Assembly: GCF_026210795.1 (NCBI RefSeq)
Contig: NC_089444.1
Location: 3,152,501 to 3,216,500 of the forward strand
Source of the DNA: Rhizophagus irregularis
Lineage: Eukaryota > Glomeromycota > Glomeromycetes > Glomerales > Glomeraceae
DNA: 64,000 nucleotides
Direction: 5' to 3'
In this document: one piece after another, positions 58,801 to 64,000 of the stretch
How positions within the stretch are numbered: the first letter of the stretch is position 1
Layout of the letters: every line of letters begins with the position of its first letter
Notes under the pieces: generated by a model
Database searches by the model: none
What the model was told of the DNA's origin: nothing
What the model saw: only the letters and a program-made list of their open reading frames with translations
Made by a program: the position numbers and the translations under genes

Positions 58801-59949
58801 CTCGAGCGAAAAAAGAGAGATGTAGGTTTTAAAAAAACCTACCTTGACTTATTCTCTCTCTCTTTTTTTTTATAAAAAAATTAGTAACACGATTATTTAT
58901 TTCAAAAATCCTTCTTTCATCAAGATAGGATCCCAAAATCTCAAAACACTTAGAAAACAAATTTGTCCTCTATAACTAAAGTATTCGCACAAAGGACTAT
59001 AAAATATGCTACTAAACAAATAATACAAATACAGAAAAATATGAATACTTACTCCAAAATACTCACTCTGATAACTAAACTAATAAAAGAAATGAGACCT
59101 AACTAAAATTCCTCAAACCCTCAACCTAAATTCCATCCCAAAAAAAACTAATTTAAGAGAAACTTCTAAAGAATTATGATCGCCAACAACCGCAGTAAAT
59201 CACGTGAACCTGATTAGTTAGTATAAGATTAGTTTGAGTTAGTTTAGAAAGAGTAAATAAAAGTTTAGGGCTAAATTCTCAGAATGGTTAAAGTTTTTAG
59301 ATTTAGGTAGTCATGGGATGATAAAGCAGGGGTCGAGTTTAGTTTCGCCGCCAAAATTTGTTATTCTAACGGTCCTTTCAGGGAGAGTGTCAACGAAATA
59401 ACAGCCGCATAGAAATTAAGCTCTTTCGGGATTCGCTGCTAGATTCTCGTGAATGGTTTTTAGTAAGAAAGAGTATTGGTAAAATTAATGGAAAAGATAC
59501 TGAGGAATGAAATGCGTTAATCAAGTTATTTACAGTATCTGGTATGGTAAATAAGGATTCAGACTTTTGCGCTAAAACAAAAAAGACACAAAAAGCGTGG
59601 TGTCGCTGAGTTTTATGTAGCATAGTGTGATTAGGTTTAGATAGTTTGGTTTTAATATTTTGTTTGTATTTAGACAGGTACTTTATTGAAACGATGTATG
59701 TATTTACGTCGATATTGCAACCGTTCGCGTTGCGCGAAAAATCCATTTTTCATGGGCATCTGCAAAATACCATTCGTCACGCACTATCTGTCACATGTGA
59801 CTTTTGTGTAATTAAAAAAAATAATTATATTGATTTTCATATCAATAATTTTCACGTAGTTAAAAAATAATTACGGTATATTGACGAAAATAATTTACTA
59901 ACTACTTACATAATGCTATCGCTATCTATACTTTTTAATTATAAGAAAA
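58801..59949. other. intergenic, no gene recognised
   Basis: About 58860-59130 is A/C-rich. About 59220-59640 is more GC-balanced (ctttcgggattcgctgctag, aaagcgtggtgtcgctgag) and may be an old mobile-element fragment, but no domain or end structure is visible. The minus-strand frame 59390-59746 has no recognisable family. Confidence 0.4.
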
Positions 59950-61672
59950 TCAATTTCTTGGTTTAATTTCAACTAATAATTCAACACAACAAACTAAAAG
60001 ACCATCACATTTAGTTTTAACAGGAGAATTCATATCTACTAAATTAATATCATATTTTCTAAACAATAAAGCCATCAAACAAACTAATTCAATCATTGCT
60101 AACTTACTTCCTGGACATAATCTTAAACCTCTACCAAACATTATAAAAGAATCCTTCTTTGGTTCAAAATTTTCATCCATCCATCTATCAGGGTTAAATT
60201 TATTAGGTTCTTCCCAATAATCATCTTTATTATGAATAGCTTTAATATTAATTGAAAATGTTATACCAGCTGGCCATTGATATCCTGCTATTTCTTTAGG
60301 TTCATCAATATATCTTACAGTCGAGTATATAATTGGAAAAATTCGAGCTACTTCTTTTACAATTGCTTCACAGTATTTTAAATTATAAAAATCATCTTTA
60401 GTAATTGGTCGAATTATATCACCTTGAAATATACTATCAATTTCTTTCAACATTTTCATTTTCACAATTGGATGATGTGCAATATAATAGATAATGTATG
60501 AAAGCATATTTGCAGACTATATTAGAAATAAAAGAATTGTTAATATAATTTTTAAGTTAAAGCATATTGCATTTATTTTAAATTTTAAAAATTTAAAATT
60601 ATTTAAAAATTATTTAAAAATTTACTTTATAAGTGCCACCAATAATTCCATCGAGTAAATTGACGCGAATTTCACTGTCAGGCATAATTCTATTAGCACC
60701 AGTTTCGATATAATTATCATCACGAAGTGTATTTTTGATAATCATTGATGTCAATATATCATTAGGTAAGGGTTCATTCAATGGTATATCTTCAATTTCT
60801 TGTCTACGTCTCTTAATAACTGCATCCAATTTTTGATTGATAAAATCTAATTTTTGAAGTATATCATTCGCCATATTTTTAAAAAATGGAATATGATGTC
60901 GTAAAAAAGAAGGAAATACGAAAAAGATGAAATAACCTATTTGAAATTTATAAATTGCTTGAAATAATTTCACAGATTCTTTGATTCTTGTTGATTGATG
61001 ATCAGATATTTTATTATTAAGAGTAATAAAATAACCTTCCATTGAATAAGATCTTTCACCAGTCAATAATTTAATAATCATATCATTTTTATAATGACTA
61101 AACCATTGAATAAAATTCAATTTGTTTTTATTTTCTTTAATAATTTCTTCTTTAAGAAATAATCTATCCCAATAACTTTCTAATTCATTGAAAAGTTCGT
61201 TTGTCCAATCAATAACCTCGTTAGTGAATTTCGGTGACAAAATGGCTTGATTAAAAAAATGACGATTAAATGTCCACGACTTAAAATTATTATTGTACGT
61301 TATTCCTTTTCCTACAACTCCCAATTCTTTTAATCCTTCATAATCTGGACATCTCATCTCAAGTTTACTTTTTGTTGTTGATAAATCTTCAAAATATTCT
61401 GATCGACACAAAACTATAATTCGCATAGTATTATTAATCTCATATATATCACCATATTTATCGTAACAAAATTTAAAAAACATTGTGGTATCTTTTTTAA
61501 TCCATCTAAACCAAATAAGATAATGAAAAGTCCCAATTAATGGTAATGGGAAAGGGCCAGGTAAGGGATTAATACGAGTAAAATATTTATAATAATAATA
61601 TACTACATATATTGTAAAGAATGATAAAATAAAATCATTAATTTCAAAATTCTCAAATGGTTTAAAAATCAT
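59950..61672 (-). CDS. cytochrome P450 monooxygenase, 537 aa, two exons
   Basis: Exons 61672-60626 and 60516-59950 join in phase 0 (AAA/GTAAAT donor, ATATAG/TCTGCA acceptor). A hydrophobic anchor (DFILSFFTIYVVYYYYKYF) and the hinge PLPGPFPLPLIG mark an endoplasmic-reticulum P450. The K-helix ExxR is in KEVARIFP. The PERF-like region is NKFNPDRW. The heme-thiolate loop is FGRGLRLCPG, with its cysteine present. The I-helix, normally AGxDTT, reads GGTYKSANML across the splice site, so the usual acid-threonine pair for oxygen activation is missing. Length is normal for the family. Substrate and CYP family number cannot be assigned. It stands alone, transcribed away from the window's right end, and is an intact gene by every visible criterion. 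Confidence 0.88.
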
Positions 61673-62792
61673 CTTAACGTTTCTCTTCTTTTTCTTTTAT
61701 TTATTTATTTACTATTTTTTTTTATTTTTTTATTTTTTTGTTGCTAAATAGCTACTTTAATTTAGGATATTTATGGTTTTTTTTTTTTGTATTTGTGAGA
61801 AAATCATTTTATATATGATCGATCACTTGATATTTGAATTACATAACGTCTGATTCAAGATCGTCAATTGTCAATGTTTCGTCTTACAATTTCATGTGAT
61901 AAATTTTGCCCCATAAACGCAATAGCGTGGCGATCCGATCAACTAATTCAAACCTAAAGGAGAAATGAACAAAAAACAAAAAACAAAAAACAATTTTTTT
62001 AATTAATCTGGTTTAAAAAATCGTAAAAAAAGATTTTTAAAAACTAGAGAGAATGAAAAAATAATAAATCCGGTTTTCAAAAACCGGGAAAAGAAAACGG
62101 TTTTCAAAAGAAAGAAAAAAAAAATCAATTTTGGTTTAACCGTTATCTTGGTTTATCCGTTAAAGAAACAGCCAAAAAAAAAAATTTTTGGTTTAATAGT
62201 ATAGCCATCAAAGGAAAAACTGAAGAGAAAAAAAACCAAAAAAATTTTTTTTTTTACTGCAGCGATCGGATTTACTACGAAATTCAACGATCAGAATCCT
62301 GTTTTAACACAAACAGTCCTGAAAATTATAGTCACGAAATTCAAAATCCTGTTTGTAATATCCTTATGAATATCATGAATAAAAAATAGATTAAAAAAAT
62401 TATATCTTTATATGCAAACATTACATTTTATTTAATATAAAGTAAAAAACTGAAATTTATTTTTTAAAATATAACTTTTAAAATAATAAGATTAATTTTT
62501 GTAAAATATTTAAAAATCATATAATATAAAAATTTCAATTATTACAATTATTACTCAATTTTGCGACGTATTAATTAATTTTATAATAAAGACATTATAA
62601 TTGTAATATATAATAATCTTAAAATATTTCGCAAGAATTAAAGTGTAACAAAATTATCATGTCTAAAAAAAAAAAGAAGATAATAAGTGTAGGGATAATG
62701 AGTGTCAAGATTTTGAATATGATTTGTCAGGATTGTGAGCGTTGGGGATTTGGTTTCCGCAGCGATCCGGAAATGGCTGAAAAAGGAATATG
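61673..62792. other. upstream of P450 and spacer, no gene seen
   Basis: T-rich pyrimidine tracts (about 61680-61740) directly precede the P450 start codon and may be part of its promoter. Beyond that are A-rich sequence and repeated 'ttttcaaaa..ccggttt' motifs (about 62060-62115). No gene is supported. Confidence 0.4.
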
Positions 62793-63267
62793 ATTAGTAA
62801 TATTTATTTCATGGGGAGTTGGGAATAATATGGTTTTTTTTCCGAAGGGAAAAAAACCCCTTCCCATGAGCGTGTCATTCATTAAAGATTAACTTTTTTG
62901 CGCAATTTTTAAAAATTAGTATGAAGGTGATCATGAGCACTTAGTGTTACAGGGGATTAAAGAATTAATCCCCTGTCGCACTAAGTGTCACTCATGATCA
63001 CCTTCATACTAATTTTTAAAAATTGCGAGTGATTAGTTGAGTTTATAAATAACCGGGAATCTTCGTTTAGTTATTTCCCGGTCTCATATAGATAGCCGGA
63101 AAATTACTAATTTTAGTTTAAAATAGTTAAAATAGTTAATATTTAATGAGTGACACGCTCCAGGGGATTACCCGTTTATTTCCTGGGAAGGAAAACAATA
63201 GGGCTTTTTTCCCTTCGGGAAAAAAACCCTATTATTTCCAACTCCCCATGAAATAAATAATACTAAT
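62793..63267. mobile_element. 475-bp foldback element with a nested hairpin
   Basis: The outer inverted ends run about 60 bp: attagtaatatttatttcat then ggggagttgg on the left, mirrored by ccaactccccatgaaataaa then taatactaat on the right. An internal 'gaagggaaaaaaacc' and a 'cccttcgggaaaaaa' motif lie at the inner edges. Inside lies a separate near-perfect palindrome at 62901-63027. No clear target duplication and no coding frame. Confidence 0.75.
62901..63027. repeat. 127-bp near-perfect palindrome (long hairpin)
   Basis: The left half cgcaatttttaaaaattagt, atgaaggtgatcatgag, cacttagtg, acaggggatta is followed by its complement after a short loop (about 'aaag'). The arms of about 60 bp differ at only a few positions. 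In single-stranded form it would make a very stable hairpin. Confidence 0.85.
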
Positions 63268-63701
63268 TTTTATTTTTCGTCATCGTGATTTATTAAATAC
63301 AATTGCGTCTGCGCCCGTGTTGATTGCTGTAAAGTCATGTGCACGTGCCGATGGCCAATCCGCATCCATTGGCGCAGGAGCCCTCATCTGATCTACTGCG
63401 CAGTAATTATTGCTATTGCATTACATTATTAAGTATAGTACATAGACAATAAAATTCTTGACGCAATAATTCCTTAATCCTTGTTTAGTATTTTCATTAT
63501 TTTTTTCAAGTCTCTTTTTACATTTTTTTTCAAGCGTGTGAGATTAGTCATTAATTCCTTAGACCTTTTCAGTTTTTCACAACAATAATCAAAATCAAAA
63601 AAGATTATACTGAATTTTTTATCATGCCATCCATTATTCTAATAAAATATTTAATAATTTTTTCTAGGTCGTACAAGTGCATTGTATTTTTTGTTACGGT
63701 A
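63268..63701. other. intergenic, no gene seen
   Basis: A short GC-richer stretch at about 63300-63405 (cgtctgcgcccgtgttgatt, cgcatccattggcgcaggag, ctactgcgcagtaa) with 'tgcgca' palindromes. No feature is supported. Confidence 0.4.
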
Positions 63702-63860
63702 CGTTTTGCCGAAAGCCATTTTGCTGAAGGGATGTTTTGCCGAAAAGATGTTTCGCCGAAGAGACGTTTCGCTGAAGGGATGTTTCACCGAAGTCGTTTC
63801 GCCGAATCATCTATTTCGCCGAAAGGACATTTCGCCGAAGAAGCCATTTTGGCGAAAATG
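63702..63860. repeat. TTTCGCCGAA tandem repeat
   Basis: About nine variants of the decamer ttt(c/t)gc(c/t)gaa, spaced 15-20 bp apart and often followed by 'gggatg' or 'agatg' (for example gatgtttcgccgaagagacg). GC content is well above the surroundings. The 85-codon frame 63624-63881 reads through it (RFAEGMF-type repeats) and is most likely only a translation of the repeat. Confidence 0.75.
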
Positions 63861-64000
63861 ATAGAAATATCACTTTTATAAAATTATTAATCATGCAATC
63901 ATGAAAATAACATTTTTATTTATTTATTTATTAATCTCATCATGAACCTTAATTCGTAGTCATGTAAGATTATATGATGGTTTTACAATACTGTGAAGAT
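63861..64000. other. 3' window edge, nothing recognised
   Basis: Short AT-rich tail of the window. Confidence 0.4.

Noticed and set aside
59390-59746. 118-codon minus-strand frame
   Set aside because: No recognisable domain, lies in an element-like GC-balanced stretch, and overlaps another frame on the plus strand with equal support.
63624-63881. 85-codon frame with RFAEGMF-type repeats as a repeat protein
   Set aside because: The repeats come from the TTTCGCCGAA DNA repeat. There is no conserved start, and the paralogous units shift frame.

Overview
The window looks like nuclear DNA of an arbuscular mycorrhizal fungus (Glomeromycotina), most likely Rhizophagus or a close relative. The reasons are very high A+T with long A/T runs, many short GT-AG introns (about 70-120 bp), and gene content typical of that group: expanded TKL-like kinases carrying 'WxSGN..IDDFIQE..EWIPYNQF' linkers, an F-box/LRR-type protein, TLD-domain debris, a class II P450, and dense MITEs and foldback repeats. 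This assignment rests on remembered family knowledge; no search was run.

Layout. 1-2.5 kb holds a small two-exon gene end. 2.5-2.9 kb is a Mutator-like MITE. 4.8-12.6 kb is one arm of a large inverted duplication. It carries kinase gene A (6218-12625), whose protein kinase N-lobe exon is repeated 12 times in tandem before a single C-lobe exon. 14.1-15.7 kb is an F-box gene on the minus strand. 17.3-25.2 kb holds two direct copies of a 1.3-kb segment. Each copy encodes a 36-residue secreted peptide precursor with Kex2-type KR sites, split over three tiny exons. Between them lie a decayed gene and a TKL kinase with one in-frame stop. 26.1-31.5 kb is the inverted copy of the first arm, with kinase gene B (7 N-lobe repeats and a frameshift in exon 1).

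Further right, 32.4 kb has a TLD relic. 34.8-36.2 kb and 56.1-57.5 kb hold two four-exon paralogues encoding a RING finger, a ubiquitin-like fold and a TerD-like domain in one protein. 41.0-45.0 kb is kinase gene C: a complete kinase spliced in frame to four N-lobe units and a second C-lobe, broken by one stop codon. 46.5-52.4 kb is a nest of mobile elements: a 2.9-kb inverted-repeat element, Mutator-like MITEs, a retroposon with a 14-bp target duplication, and a 1.45-kb foldback. 50.7-53.9 kb may hold a minus-strand gene of many small exons. 58.0-58.8 kb is a decayed N-lobe array. 60.0-61.7 kb is a two-exon cytochrome P450. 62.8-63.3 kb is a nested palindrome and 63.7-63.9 kb a TTTCGCCGAA repeat.

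The main themes are repeated in-frame multiplication of half a kinase domain, with a hypervariable loop shuffled between units; duplicated tiny Kex2-type peptide genes; and a ubiquitin-pathway/TerD fusion. Exon boundaries were placed by hand from GT/AG sites and reading-frame continuity.
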